Shown: positions 10,093-18,599 of the stretch, piece by piece | Numbering within the stretch: the stretch's first letter is position 1 | Layout of the letters: the number at the start of each line of letters is the position of its first letter | Source of the DNA: Alphaproteobacteria bacterium | GTDB lineage: Bacteria; Pseudomonadota; Alphaproteobacteria; Micropepsales; Micropepsaceae | Assembly (NCBI GenBank): GCA_025924715.1 | Contig: JAICHV010000016.1 | Location: forward strand, 1 to 64,000 | DNA length: 64,000 bases | Direction: 5' to 3' | Notes under the pieces: model-generated | Seen by the model: only the letters and a program-made list of their open reading frames with translations | Told to the model about the DNA's origin: nothing | Databases searched by the model: none | Position numbers and translations under genes: made by a program

Positions 10093-10118
10093 GACGGTGG
10101 GGGGATTCATCTTATTCC
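10093..10118 (-). promoter_or_regulatory. Putative ECF-sigma promoter reading toward the sigma-factor gene
   Basis: On the minus strand GGAAT (10118-10114) is followed by 17 bases and CGTC (10096-10093). This is the usual form of an autoregulated ECF promoter, about 130 bp upstream of the sigma start codon. It pairs with the plus-strand element at 10190-10214, which has the same boxes with a 16-base spacer. Confidence 0.45.
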
Positions 10119-10189
10119 CCGCTATGGGATCTTAACGGCGTAAACTCGTCCCAAATATCGATAAGCGGTAAATTTCGGTCGCAAGGCGT

Positions 10190-10214
10190 GGAATATCCGC
10201 CGGTCCTGTCCGTC
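10190..10214 (+). promoter_or_regulatory. Putative ECF-sigma promoter for the exporter/nucleotidyltransferase operon
   Basis: GGAAT (10190-10194), 16 bases, CGTC (10211-10214), ending 37 bp before the ABC transporter ATG. The same two boxes occur in the opposite direction in front of the ECF sigma gene, so both operons may be driven by that sigma factor. The rest of the 9963-10251 intergenic region holds no convincing gene. Confidence 0.4.
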
Positions 10215-10251
10215 GAAATCTAGGCGGCATGGTGAGGGTTAAAGGGCGGGC

Positions 10252-12045
10252 ATGGCGGACATTCTTGCCACGGCGGCGCTCTATCCTCCCAGCGCGGGGT
10301 CCGCGGCCGTTCACGGCCCACGCACATCGCAGGCGCCTTTGGCCAGCGCACGGGCCCTGCTGACGGATTTTGCCGCGCAAGCCGGAAAGGCGGGTCCCGG
10401 CACCTTGGTTTTGGTGCTGGCCGGCGCGGTTCTGGAAGGCTTGAGCTTTTCGCTGCTGGTGCCTTTGCTGGGCGTTTTATGGGGGAGCGGTGCCCCGTCC
10501 GGCAGACTTGGCGGCATGGCCGCGGCGCTGTTCGCCATCGCCGGCGCGGGGTCCCAGATCTCGCGCAGCCTGGTTTTGCTGGCGCTGTTCGGGCTGCTGA
10601 TGATCGCACGCAGCGTGGTGGTGGCGGGCCGCGACATGGCGGTGGTCTCGCTGCAAATCAAATTCGCCGGCGCCTTGCGTCTTCGTCTGGCGCAGCGCCT
10701 GGCGGCGACGCGCTGGGAACATATCGCGCGGCTGCGCCATGCGCGCGTCACCCAGTTGATGGTCGATATTCAGAACCTGGCGATCGGCGTGCAATTTGCC
10801 CTCAAGGCGCTGGCCGCCGCGGCGATGCTGCTGGCGCAATGTCTGCTCGCCTTTTTCCTGGCACCGATGCTGGCCATATTGCTGTTCGGGCTGCTGATGG
10901 CCGGCGTGCTGGCCTTGGGCGGCATGATGGCGCGCGCGCGCCTTGTCGGCGGCCAGATCATGGGCGCGAATTTGTCTCTGCTGAGCGGCACGGCGCAATT
11001 TCTGGGCGGCCTCAAACTGGCGATGAGTCAGAATCTCCAATCCGGTTTTGTCGAGGAGACCGGGCAGACCTTGCGTCTGCTCGCCGCCCATCAAAGCGCG
11101 CAATTGCGCCAGCAGGCCTTGCGGCAGGTGGCGTTTGCCGGCCTGGCCGCCGCTCTGGGCGCGGCCCTGATGATGGCGGGGCTTGGCTGGTTTCATTTGG
11201 CGCCCCCCGTCTTGCTGACCCTGACATTGGTGGTCACGCGCATGGCGGGGCCGGCGGGGCAAATCCAGCAGGGCTTGCAGCAATTCGCCCATATCCTGCC
11301 GATCCACGAACAGATCCGCGGTCTGGAAGCGGAATTGGAGGCCTTCGCTGAGATCGCGCAGACAAAGCCGCAGCCCTATCCCGAAGGAGACATCGTTTTC
11401 ACCGATGTCGGCTATCGCCCCGCGGGCGAAGACGCCGGGCGCGGCCTCCGCCATTTTCATCTGTGCCTGAAGCCTGGTGATTTTTTGGGCGTCACCGGAC
11501 CGTCGGGCAGCGGCAAAACGCTCTTCGCCGATCTTGTGGCGGGACTTTATCCGCCCCAGACCGGCACCTTGCGAATTGGCGGCCGGGTGCTGGAAGGGGG
11601 GACGCTGACGGCTTGGCGCCAGGGCCTCAGCTATGTCGCCCAGGATGCCTTCCTGTTTCACGACAGCATCCGCCGCAATCTGTCCTGGGGCAATGACGCC
11701 GCCACGCCAGACGAGATGTGGCAGGCCCTGGCCCTGGCCGGCGCGGAGGACCTGGTCCGCGGGCTGGAAAACGGTTTGGACAGTGTGGTGGGAGACCGCG
11801 GCACGCTGATTTCGGGCGGCGAGCGCCAGCGCATCGCTTTGGCCCGGGCGCTGCTGCGCAAGCCGCGCCTGCTGATCCTGGACGAAGCCACCGGCGCGAT
11901 CGACAGCGAAGGCGAGCGCGAGATTCTGCGCCGGCTGCGCGCAATGCCCGGCCGTCCGACGATCATTTTCATTGCCCATCGCCGCGAAAATCTGGCGCTT
12001 TGCGATAACGTCCTGACCATCGATGCCGGTGGTGGGGATCGATGA
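10252..12045 (+). CDS. ABC transporter, fused membrane and ATPase domains (type I exporter)
   Basis: A 597-residue half-transporter. After a cytoplasmic N-terminus of about 45 residues, a six-helix type I exporter domain spans about 50-340 (TLVLVLAGAVLEGLSFSLLV is helix 1). The ATPase domain has Walker A GPSGSGKT (about 416-423), Q-loop YVAQDAFLF, signature LISGGERQ (about 519), Walker B LLILDEATG (about 540) and the H-loop His in IFIAHRR. It would act as a homodimer exporting a lipid, peptide or small molecule. The next gene overlaps it by four bases. Peptide and natural-product exporters of this architecture are common in biosynthetic clusters, and the island downstream suggests this role. 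Confidence 0.9.
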   Translation: MADILATAALYPPSAGSAAVHGPRTSQAPLASARALLTDFAAQAGKAGPGTLVLVLAGAVLEGLSFSLLVPLLGVLWGSGAPSGRLGGMAAALFAIAGAGSQISRSLVLLALFGLLMIARSVVVAGRDMAVVSLQIKFAGALRLRLAQRLAATRWEHIARLRHARVTQLMVDIQNLAIGVQFALKALAAAAMLLAQCLLAFFLAPMLAILLFGLLMAGVLALGGMMARARLVGGQIMGANLSLLSGTAQFLGGLKLAMSQNLQSGFVEETGQTLRLLAAHQSAQLRQQALRQVAFAGLAAALGAALMMAGLGWFHLAPPVLLTLTLVVTRMAGPAGQIQQGLQQFAHILPIHEQIRGLEAELEAFAEIAQTKPQPYPEGDIVFTDVGYRPAGEDAGRGLRHFHLCLKPGDFLGVTGPSGSGKTLFADLVAGLYPPQTGTLRIGGRVLEGGTLTAWRQGLSYVAQDAFLFHDSIRRNLSWGNDAATPDEMWQALALAGAEDLVRGLENGLDSVVGDRGTLISGGERQRIALARALLRKPRLLILDEATGAIDSEGEREILRRLRAMPGRPTIIFIAHRRENLALCDNVLTIDAGGGDR

Positions 12046-13136
12046 CAGTGACTCCGCCAACGCGCCTTACCGTCCTGGCCGGCCTTTTGGGCGAGGCTTT
12101 GGGGGGGCCAGCCGCGCCGCCCATTTGCATCGATGAAGCCCTGATGGCGCTGGCGGATCGCCATCAGGTTGCGCCGCTCTTGCACGGTTTGGCTGCGGCC
12201 GGCGGCTTTGTCGTGACCCCACGGGCTTCGGCGCGTCTGATACGAAGCTACGATGAGAGTGCGGTTCGCCGCGCCCAGGTGCTGGCACGGCTGGAAAAGA
12301 TCGGCGCTTGTTTCGCGAGAAGCCGGATCGCGTGGATGGTTCTGAAGGGCACCACCCAGGCCGAGCAGCTTTATGACGACCCCGCCTGGCGGTTTTCTTC
12401 CGATATCGATCTTTTGGTGGCGCCGGGCGATTTTCGCCGCGCGTTGGATGCCTTGGCGGCCCTAGGATTTATCGCCAGCAATCCGCCGCTGCCGCGGGGT
12501 TTGCGCGGCGTGGTGGCGGCTTCCGTACGCGACGTGACCTTGATCGCCGGCGACGATCACAGCTGCGCCGTCGAACTGCATCAGAGGCTTTTTTTTGCCG
12601 GTCCTTCCGGCCTCGCATTTTCGCCCGCACCCGGAGCCATACCGGCCCCCGCCCCGGATGCCGCATTGGCTTTTTATCTGATTGCGCATGGTGCGCGCAG
12701 TTTCTGGGTGCGGCTCAAATGGCTGGCCGATCTGGTGCCGCTCTTCGCCAAATTGGCACCGGGCGAAGCCGCCCGGCTGCCGCAATTGGCGCGGCAAGCG
12801 GGTGCGGAGCGTTCCGTCATTGCCAGCTTGCTGCTGCTGCGGACCCTGTTTGTCTTTGCCGTTCCCGCGGCGCTGAAGGACTGGTTGGACGCGCAGGAGA
12901 ACAGCCCCGCCGTGCAACACCGGTTGCGGCGCTATCTGGCCATGCTCGACTGCAACAATGATCAGAAGGATACGCCGCTGGCCAGCGCCTTGGTCATGCT
13001 CGAGGCCGATTGGCTGCTGTTCGACCGCTTGGGCGCGCGGCTGGACCTGTTTCGGCTGGCGCCGGTTTCCAGCGCGATGCGGCGACTGGCGGCCATGCTG
13101 GCGCCGGCGGATCGTGCTCTTACGCTGCCGCGCTGA
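12042..13136 (+). CDS. Nucleotidyltransferase family protein (NTP_transf_5-like)
   Basis: A 364-residue protein coupled to the exporter by an ATGA overlap. It has the nucleotidyltransferase-like core: MVLKGTTQAEQLYDDP followed by the metal-binding DxD in SSDIDLLV (about 100-126), then the family His in VELHQRLFF. The C-terminal half is helical. It resembles the NTP_transf_5 group, which occurs beside HPr-kinase-like proteins and ABC transporters in paeninodin-type lasso peptide clusters; its reaction there is not settled. Here an HPr-kinase-like gene lies 5.5 kb away. Its 3' end overlaps the convergent amidohydrolase gene by 17 bp. Confidence 0.78.
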   Translation: MTVTPPTRLTVLAGLLGEALGGPAAPPICIDEALMALADRHQVAPLLHGLAAAGGFVVTPRASARLIRSYDESAVRRAQVLARLEKIGACFARSRIAWMVLKGTTQAEQLYDDPAWRFSSDIDLLVAPGDFRRALDALAALGFIASNPPLPRGLRGVVAASVRDVTLIAGDDHSCAVELHQRLFFAGPSGLAFSPAPGAIPAPAPDAALAFYLIAHGARSFWVRLKWLADLVPLFAKLAPGEAARLPQLARQAGAERSVIASLLLLRTLFVFAVPAALKDWLDAQENSPAVQHRLRRYLAMLDCNNDQKDTPLASALVMLEADWLLFDRLGARLDLFRLAPVSSAMRRLAAMLAPADRALTLPR

Positions 13137-14136
13137 TCCAGCGGCGCACCCCGCCCCATTCCAGGATGCTGCCGCCTGTGAGGCCAAGCGTTTCTGCAAC
13201 TTGCGGATCGGCGACACGCAACTCTCCTTGCGCCATGACCAGCGCAATGTCGGCAAGCCCTGCCTCCAGCAAAGGCGCGCGCAGCAGCACCAGGTCGGCA
13301 GGAGCGCCGATGGTCAGCCGCGGCCCGACAATGCCAAGCCGCCCCGCGGCGACCGCGCCCACAGCATCCATCAACCGGGTGTCGGAGATGGAGCCGCGTG
13401 CCGCGCGCAGTTCGTCCAGCAGCGTTCCCGCCCCGGTGAGCAGGGAGTCGCTGCCGAGAAGCACGTCTATGTCCTCCCCCAGCAGCACCTCAGGCACTGA
13501 ACGACCGAAAAGAAAATGATTGGATGTGGGACACCACACCAGAGCAGCACCCGATTGGCGCAGCAAGAGGGCGCCTTCTTCGTCCGCGCCAACCGCATGC
13601 ACCGCCAGAAGCTGTTCGTTCAGCCAGCCGCGCGCGGCCGCGATGCGAATTTCCTCTGCTGCCGCGTCATCGGTGCCCTCCGCCAGATGCAAGGCAAAGG
13701 GCGCGGCGGCAGGGGGAACAAAGTCAGGGCTGTGCCCAAGTGAATCCGCGCTCAGCAGCCGCACCACGGTCAGGGGAAAATCCTGCTCGAAATCGGCCTC
13801 CCAAACATCGTGATGCACGACATGGGTGACCCCACTGACAAGATTTTTCCAGGCGCCCTTCAGCAGAGCCTGGCGGCGGCCAAGCGCGCGTCCCGCGGCG
13901 ATGGTTTCGGCGTGCCGGGCCTGGATGTCGCGCGCCCAGGCATAGGCATTGGGATAGAGCGGGGATCCCAACCGGCCGTAATGATTGCGATGCAAATGGT
14001 CATGGGCATTGATCAGTCCCGCGCGAAGCTCTGCGCCGGCAAGGCGGATCACGCGGTCGAAAGACCCAATCGGCGGCACGATCACCCCGTCCGCGACGGC
14101 GATGTGTGCTTGCTCGGTTTCGATCAGGATGTTCAC
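13120..14136 (-). CDS. Amidohydrolase superfamily protein
   Basis: A 338-residue metal-dependent hydrolase. The metal-binding HxH is in LINAHDHLHRNH, and further candidate ligands are His in LLAVHAVGADE and Asp in LLGSDSLLTGAG. The late segment GAPADLVLLRA is typical of the cyclic amidohydrolase, cytosine deaminase and chlorohydrolase group. The GTG start at 14136 overlaps the upstream methyltransferase stop (GTGA). It is the last gene of the five-gene minus-strand operon, so it probably acts on an intermediate or trims the product (deamination or ring/amide hydrolysis). The substrate cannot be predicted. Confidence 0.8.
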   Translation of the reverse strand: MNILIETEQAHIAVADGVIVPPIGSFDRVIRLAGAELRAGLINAHDHLHRNHYGRLGSPLYPNAYAWARDIQARHAETIAAGRALGRRQALLKGAWKNLVSGVTHVVHHDVWEADFEQDFPLTVVRLLSADSLGHSPDFVPPAAAPFALHLAEGTDDAAAEEIRIAAARGWLNEQLLAVHAVGADEEGALLLRQSGAALVWCPTSNHFLFGRSVPEVLLGEDIDVLLGSDSLLTGAGTLLDELRAARGSISDTRLMDAVGAVAAGRLGIVGPRLTIGAPADLVLLRAPLLEAGLADIALVMAQGELRVADPQVAETLGLTGGSILEWGGVRRWISAAA

Positions 14137-14780
14137 GGGCGCCGGAACGCAAATCCCGCCACCAGGGCAAGACCGACATCCGCCTCATAGGTTTTAAGGC
14201 GGCCGGCCTGCTCATAGAAATGGCGGATGGAAGGTCCGACCGATCCGTCCTGGCGCGCCACCAAGATGAAGCCTGCTTTCTGCGCCGCCGAAATATGGCC
14301 CGCCTCGCCATGGCAATGATGTTCGACCTCATGCGCGCGGCCCGCAGGATCGCGGAAGCTGCGTGTGTGGCCGGCCGCCACGGCACCCGAATGAAAATCA
14401 CTCACCAGCAAATGCGCTCGGCAAACCCTGGCCAATTCGCGATAGGCATGGTGCAGATCCGGCACATGACCGAGCACCAGCCGGCACCAGATGACGTCGA
14501 AGCTCCGGTCGGCGAAGGGCAAAGCGCGCAGATCCGCCGCCGCGGTTCGCGCATTAGTGCCGGCGGCAAGCATCTCGGGCGAAGCGTCGATTCCCACCGC
14601 CAAAGCCGCGTCCTGGGGAAGCCGCCTTCCTATACCGCATCCGGCATCCAGCACATGCTTGCCGGCGGTGGGTGGCGAGAGCGCCAGCGCCAGGTCCTGA
14701 TCGAGGGCGCTGATGGCGGTCTCATTGGCATAGCTGGGCGCCCATAAGCGATAGGCCTCTCGTGGATCAAGCGCGCTCAT
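14133..14780 (-). CDS. Class I SAM-dependent methyltransferase
   Basis: A 215-residue Rossmann methyltransferase of the UbiE/Methyltransf_11 type. Motif I is VLDAGCGIGRRLP, the acidic loop-2 residue is in AVGIDASPEML, and motif IV-like FDVIWCRLVLGHVPD follows. The ATG at 14780 overlaps the upstream radical SAM stop, and its own stop overlaps the amidohydrolase start. It is the second methyltransferase in the operon, and each lies immediately downstream of a B12-type radical SAM gene. The acceptor is unknown. Confidence 0.85.
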   Translation of the reverse strand: MSALDPREAYRLWAPSYANETAISALDQDLALALSPPTAGKHVLDAGCGIGRRLPQDAALAVGIDASPEMLAAGTNARTAAADLRALPFADRSFDVIWCRLVLGHVPDLHHAYRELARVCRAHLLVSDFHSGAVAAGHTRSFRDPAGRAHEVEHHCHGEAGHISAAQKAGFILVARQDGSVGPSIRHFYEQAGRLKTYEADVGLALVAGFAFRRP

Positions 14781-16282
14781 GCGGCCCCGCTGGGACGCAG
14801 ATGGCCATAAAGCTGCGCGTCATCCGGGGTGATGCGAGCCCATTGGCGCAGGGTTCTGAGCAGATGGGGATCGCCATAATCGCCGCGGTGCCAGCGGGTC
14901 TGAGAAAGCACCCTGCCGGCGATTTTTCCCCATTTGCGGGTGGCGCGATCATGCACCGAGGGGAAGCGGCTGTTCAGCACCAGCACAAAATCCTGGACGC
15001 GGCGCTTCAGGCGCTGGTCCAGCCAGGGTAGATCGGGGTCATGGATCATCCAGCGGACCCAATCGGGGTGCAGCCATTCTTCCAAATGCTCCGGCGTTCC
15101 CGACAAGGGGTCGACCTGCCCATAGGTATCCTTGCGCTGCGGCGTCGGCGTGTAAAAATACGTGATCAGTTCCATCGCGGGGTTGCGGGCTTTGAGCTTG
15201 CGGATAAAAGCCAAGGTGTTTTCCACTTCACGGTCCGGCTCGTCGGGATCGCCGAACACGAAGGAAAATTCCGGAATGATGCCATGTTCGCGGGTGCGAG
15301 CCGCGACTTCCATGGTCTGTTCCACGGTGATGCCTTTGCGCATCTTGCGCAGGACGTCGTTGCTGCCGGATTCGGCGCCGCAAAACACCATGGTGAAGCC
15401 GGCGCGCTTCAGCCGCCGCCAGGTGTCGTGCGAAAAGCGGGTCAAGGTATCGACGCGGGTCTCGCACCACCAGGAGAGGCCCAGCGGCGCCATGGCGTCC
15501 GCCACCGCCCGGGCATGCGCTTCGTTCAGGAAGAAATTGTTATCGTAGAAATGCACCGAATCCATGCCGTGTTCGCGGACGAGAAAGCGCAGATGCTCCG
15601 CCGTGCGGCCGGGGTCCTGGACCTGTTCGCGCCGGCCGAACACCGAAATCACGCCGCAGAAATTGCATGCGAACGGGCACCCGATCGAGGCCTGGTAAAC
15701 CCCACTGCGGCGGCCCAGAATTGTGGCCGGCAAATATTCGCCTACGGGAATCTTGTGATAAGGCGGCGCGGGCAACTCGCCCGGCCCGACCCAGTGCCGC
15801 TCTTCCCCCATATGGTGGCTGCCACCCTGTTTGCGGAAGGACAGGCCGGCCACCGTCGCCGGGTCACGCTGCCCGTCCAGCACCTCGAGCAGTTCGGTGA
15901 AGGTGTGTTCGCCCTGGCCGCGCACCAGCCAGTCGATATAGGGCGCGTTCAGAACCGGCTTGGGATAGAGCCCGCCGAAATTGCCGCCCCAGACGATGGG
16001 AATATCGGGATGCGATGCCTTGATCGTCTTGGTCAAAGGGACGGCGCTGACCAGTTGCGGGCCCGGCATCACCGACAGCGCGACCGCGCGTATCGGGTCC
16101 GGACCGCCCTTGTTGGCCTCGATCAGCGCGGAAATGCGCGCGGCGACATCCAGCCCCGGCATATTGCCGTCGACAATCTCCCAGCGCTGCGATGGCGGCA
16201 GCGCGGCGCCGATCGCCATCACCGACAACGGAAACCGCCGGTTGCTGGGACGGGTGGCGCGCGGATTGACCAGGATGATCAT
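14777..16282 (-). CDS. B12-binding-domain radical SAM protein (first copy)
   Basis: A 501-residue protein from the ATG at 16282, which overlaps the upstream methyltransferase stop. The N-terminus (MIILVNPRATRPSNRRFPLS) opens a cobalamin-binding-like domain of about 170 residues. The radical SAM 4Fe-4S motif CPFACNFC follows near residues 200-208, with a partial TIM barrel (HFYDNNFF, CGAESGSNDVLRKM, FSFVFGDPDEP). The family includes methylases of unactivated carbon and ring-forming enzymes such as the BchE type. A bacteriochlorophyll role is not supported, since no pigment genes are near. It probably modifies the island's product in one or more steps. Confidence 0.87.
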   Translation of the reverse strand: MIILVNPRATRPSNRRFPLSVMAIGAALPPSQRWEIVDGNMPGLDVAARISALIEANKGGPDPIRAVALSVMPGPQLVSAVPLTKTIKASHPDIPIVWGGNFGGLYPKPVLNAPYIDWLVRGQGEHTFTELLEVLDGQRDPATVAGLSFRKQGGSHHMGEERHWVGPGELPAPPYHKIPVGEYLPATILGRRSGVYQASIGCPFACNFCGVISVFGRREQVQDPGRTAEHLRFLVREHGMDSVHFYDNNFFLNEAHARAVADAMAPLGLSWWCETRVDTLTRFSHDTWRRLKRAGFTMVFCGAESGSNDVLRKMRKGITVEQTMEVAARTREHGIIPEFSFVFGDPDEPDREVENTLAFIRKLKARNPAMELITYFYTPTPQRKDTYGQVDPLSGTPEHLEEWLHPDWVRWMIHDPDLPWLDQRLKRRVQDFVLVLNSRFPSVHDRATRKWGKIAGRVLSQTRWHRGDYGDPHLLRTLRQWARITPDDAQLYGHLRPSGAA

Positions 16283-17118
16283 GGTGCCGGAATGTCGGTG
16301 CGCCGGAAGCGGTAAAGCACGTGATCGCCCAGCGGCGCGAGAACACCGGCAGCGAGGCCGTCCAGCCTCTCCAAAACACGCAGCAGATGCGGATGGCCTG
16401 AAATCCAAGGTTCGGCGGCGCTGGGGGGAACAAACACCCCCACACCCAAGACCTGTTCCAAGACAAACCAGGGCGCCAAGGCGTGAACCAGATCGGCGCG
16501 GCGGTGATAAACCACGGTGAATTCGCGTTTGGCCAGACGCGCCGGGGCGGGGCCGCGTTTCAGCCGCCGCAGCGCTGCGCGGGGGCGGCCGCGGATGGTT
16601 TCGGTGAGGAATTCTCCCGGGCAGAAGGTGCCGAACAGCATCAGCATGGCGGCGGCGCCCGGATGCAGAAGCCGCGCCAAGCCGCGCCCTACGGGCTTCA
16701 GATCCTCGACGCAGTTCAGCGGCGCGAAATTGGAAAAGGCGCCGTCAAAGCGCTTGCCGCCCGTTTCGAAATGCCGGAGGGCAAAATGCTCGAGGTCTTC
16801 GGCGGCGGCGACCTCGGCGCGCGCCCCCAAGGGCGCGAGCTTTTCGCGCGCCATCGCCACCATGGCGGGCGAGGCATCGGTGAGCACGACGTCATGACCT
16901 TGCGCCGCCAGCCAGGCCGCATCGTCGCCGGTGCCGCCGCCGAGCTCCAGAATGTGGCTATGCGGCGCAAAATTCTGCGTCAGGCTGCGCCGCACGGCGC
17001 GGCGCTGCGCCGCCACGCTTTGCCATGGCGCGAAGCGCGCATCGAAAATACCGGCGATGGCGTCGAACGCGCCTGCTGCCGGCCGCAGTGCCGCGACTTG
17101 GGATTGGTCCGCGCTCAT
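16279..17118 (-). CDS. Class I SAM-dependent methyltransferase
   Basis: A 279-residue methyltransferase. Motif I is ILELGGGTGDDAAWLA, the acidic residue follows in VVLTDASPAMVAMA, and FDGAFSNFAPLNCV is the motif IV region. The C-terminal third contains Arg-rich segments and a membrane-proximal-looking stretch (LAPWFVLEQVLGVGVFVPP). It starts three bases after the upstream radical SAM stop and overlaps the downstream radical SAM start by four bases, so it is made in step with both. It is not closely similar by eye to the other methyltransferase of the operon. Confidence 0.83.
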   Translation of the reverse strand: MSADQSQVAALRPAAGAFDAIAGIFDARFAPWQSVAAQRRAVRRSLTQNFAPHSHILELGGGTGDDAAWLAAQGHDVVLTDASPAMVAMAREKLAPLGARAEVAAAEDLEHFALRHFETGGKRFDGAFSNFAPLNCVEDLKPVGRGLARLLHPGAAAMLMLFGTFCPGEFLTETIRGRPRAALRRLKRGPAPARLAKREFTVVYHRRADLVHALAPWFVLEQVLGVGVFVPPSAAEPWISGHPHLLRVLERLDGLAAGVLAPLGDHVLYRFRRTDIPAP

Positions 17119-17121
17119 GGC

Positions 17122-18522
17122 TTACGACCCTGTTGCGAGCGTGACCGGACGTTCCGAGCGGTGCTTGACGCCTTCGCGCCCCAGCAGCGCCCAGCGGCAG
17201 TCATTGCGCGCGCCGCTGCGCACTTCGTCATGCAGAAGGTCGCGGACCAGCCGGTAGAACTCGGTTTGAAAGGTGCCCTGGAACAGCATCGCCAGGTCGT
17301 CGGAATCCTGCCAGTTGTGGCGGGGGCCAAGCTGCGCCTGCACCAGATCGTGAAACCGCGTGCCGGGCAGGGGATAGGCCACCGAAACCCCGATATCGTC
17401 TGGCCGTTCTTCGCCGATCAAATTGCGGGTCAGGGTGAGATCGTCCCAGGATTCGCCGGGATAGCCCAGTTGGATAAACCAGCAGGCGCGGATGCCGCGG
17501 GATTTGAGGGCGCGCGTCGCCTCGCGCACCATCGCCACGGTGATGTTCTTTTCCATCGCGTCGAGGATTTTCTGCGAGCCGGATTCGACACCCAGCCAAA
17601 CCTCTTCGGCGCCAGCCTCAGCCAAGGCGTCGACCGCATCGGCCCGCATCAGATTGGCGCGCGATTGCATCAAAAAGGGCAGCTCGATGCCTAGCCGCTT
17701 CACCTCGGCGGCGAATTCTTGCAGCCACTCCGCGGTCAGCCCGAAAATGTCGTCGGCGAACCAAACATGATCCGGGGCCACGGTTTGTTTAAGGTGCAGC
17801 ATTTCCTGCGCCACCGAGGCGGCGGAACGCTGCTGATAGCCGCGGCCGAAGCTGGGCTTGGCGCACCAGTTGCAGGTATAAGGACAGCCCCGCGAAGTCG
17901 CCATATTCCACGAGAGCCGGCCATGGCTTGCGGTCCATGCGGTGCGATAGGCGGCGGCGTCCACCAAATCCCAGGCCGGATAAGGCAGGGCGTCGAGATC
18001 GCGCAGTTGTGCGCGTGGGCGGGTCTTGCGGGCATGGTTGCCGAGTCCCGGCAGCGACAAACCGGCGATCTCGTCCAATCGCGCGTCGCCCCGGCTCCAA
18101 TGATCTGCCAGCTCGGCCAATGCGGCTTCGCCTTCTCCCAGGATGACGGCATCGGCGCCGGCGGCCAGATAAAGCGCGGGCTGATCGGTCGAATCCGGAC
18201 CGTTCACCGTCACGCGGCAGCCATGCTGCTTGGCGCGCGCCACCATGGCCAAGGTGTCTTCGCGCCGGCGCACCGTGCACATCTTGGTCAGGAAATTGAA
18301 ATTGTCTTCCATGATGGCGACGGTTTCGGGCTGCGCGGTCTTGAGCAATGTTTCGAAATCGTTCAAGCCCCGCGCGAAAGTGGCGTCGAACAGCGCGACC
18401 TCATGGCCGCGCCGGCGCAGGCAGGCCGCCGCGATCAAAGTCCCCAGCGGGGAATAGGGCGTCATGCGCGCGCGCTGCTTGGGATCGTGATTCAGGAAAT
18501 AGGAATGCGCCACCAGAATCAA
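17122..18522 (-). CDS. B12-binding-domain radical SAM protein (second copy), first gene of the operon
   Basis: About 466 residues. I place the start at the TTG at 18522, giving MILVAHSYFLNHDPKQ, because GGGAG lies about 8 bases upstream; an ATT at 18525 is also possible. A cobalamin-binding-like domain (VNGPDS, ADAVILGEGEAAL) precedes the radical SAM motif CPYTCNWC (about residues 210-218) and the SAM barrel (WFADDIFGL, VWLGVESGSQKILDAM, CWFIQLGYPGES). It is related to, but clearly diverged from, the 14777-16282 protein. It opens the five-gene operon and is transcribed divergently from the HPr-kinase-like gene across 77 bp. Confidence 0.85.
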   Translation of the reverse strand: MILVAHSYFLNHDPKQRARMTPYSPLGTLIAAACLRRRGHEVALFDATFARGLNDFETLLKTAQPETVAIMEDNFNFLTKMCTVRRREDTLAMVARAKQHGCRVTVNGPDSTDQPALYLAAGADAVILGEGEAALAELADHWSRGDARLDEIAGLSLPGLGNHARKTRPRAQLRDLDALPYPAWDLVDAAAYRTAWTASHGRLSWNMATSRGCPYTCNWCAKPSFGRGYQQRSAASVAQEMLHLKQTVAPDHVWFADDIFGLTAEWLQEFAAEVKRLGIELPFLMQSRANLMRADAVDALAEAGAEEVWLGVESGSQKILDAMEKNITVAMVREATRALKSRGIRACWFIQLGYPGESWDDLTLTRNLIGEERPDDIGVSVAYPLPGTRFHDLVQAQLGPRHNWQDSDDLAMLFQGTFQTEFYRLVRDLLHDEVRSGARNDCRWALLGREGVKHRSERPVTLATGS

Positions 18523-18599
18523 AATGCTTACTCCCGCGCGTGCAAAACAGGCTAAGATCGACGATAGCAAAGGCAATTCCGGTTTGCGAAACAAAACCC

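Noticed and set aside
9979-10143. Two short plus-strand frames (26 codons from 9979, 27 codons from 10060) as possible precursor peptides for the island
   Set aside because: Neither has a usable ribosome site, leader-like sequence or repeated core, and the second overlaps the putative sigma promoter. No precursor peptide could be identified.
10477-12060. Long minus-strand frame opposite the ABC transporter
   Set aside because: Gln/His/Arg-rich low-complexity translation typical of the reverse frame of a high-GC gene; no motifs.
14777-16282. Assignment of the radical SAM genes to bacteriochlorophyll (BchE) synthesis
   Set aside because: Superfamily-level resemblance only; no photosynthesis genes are in the window.
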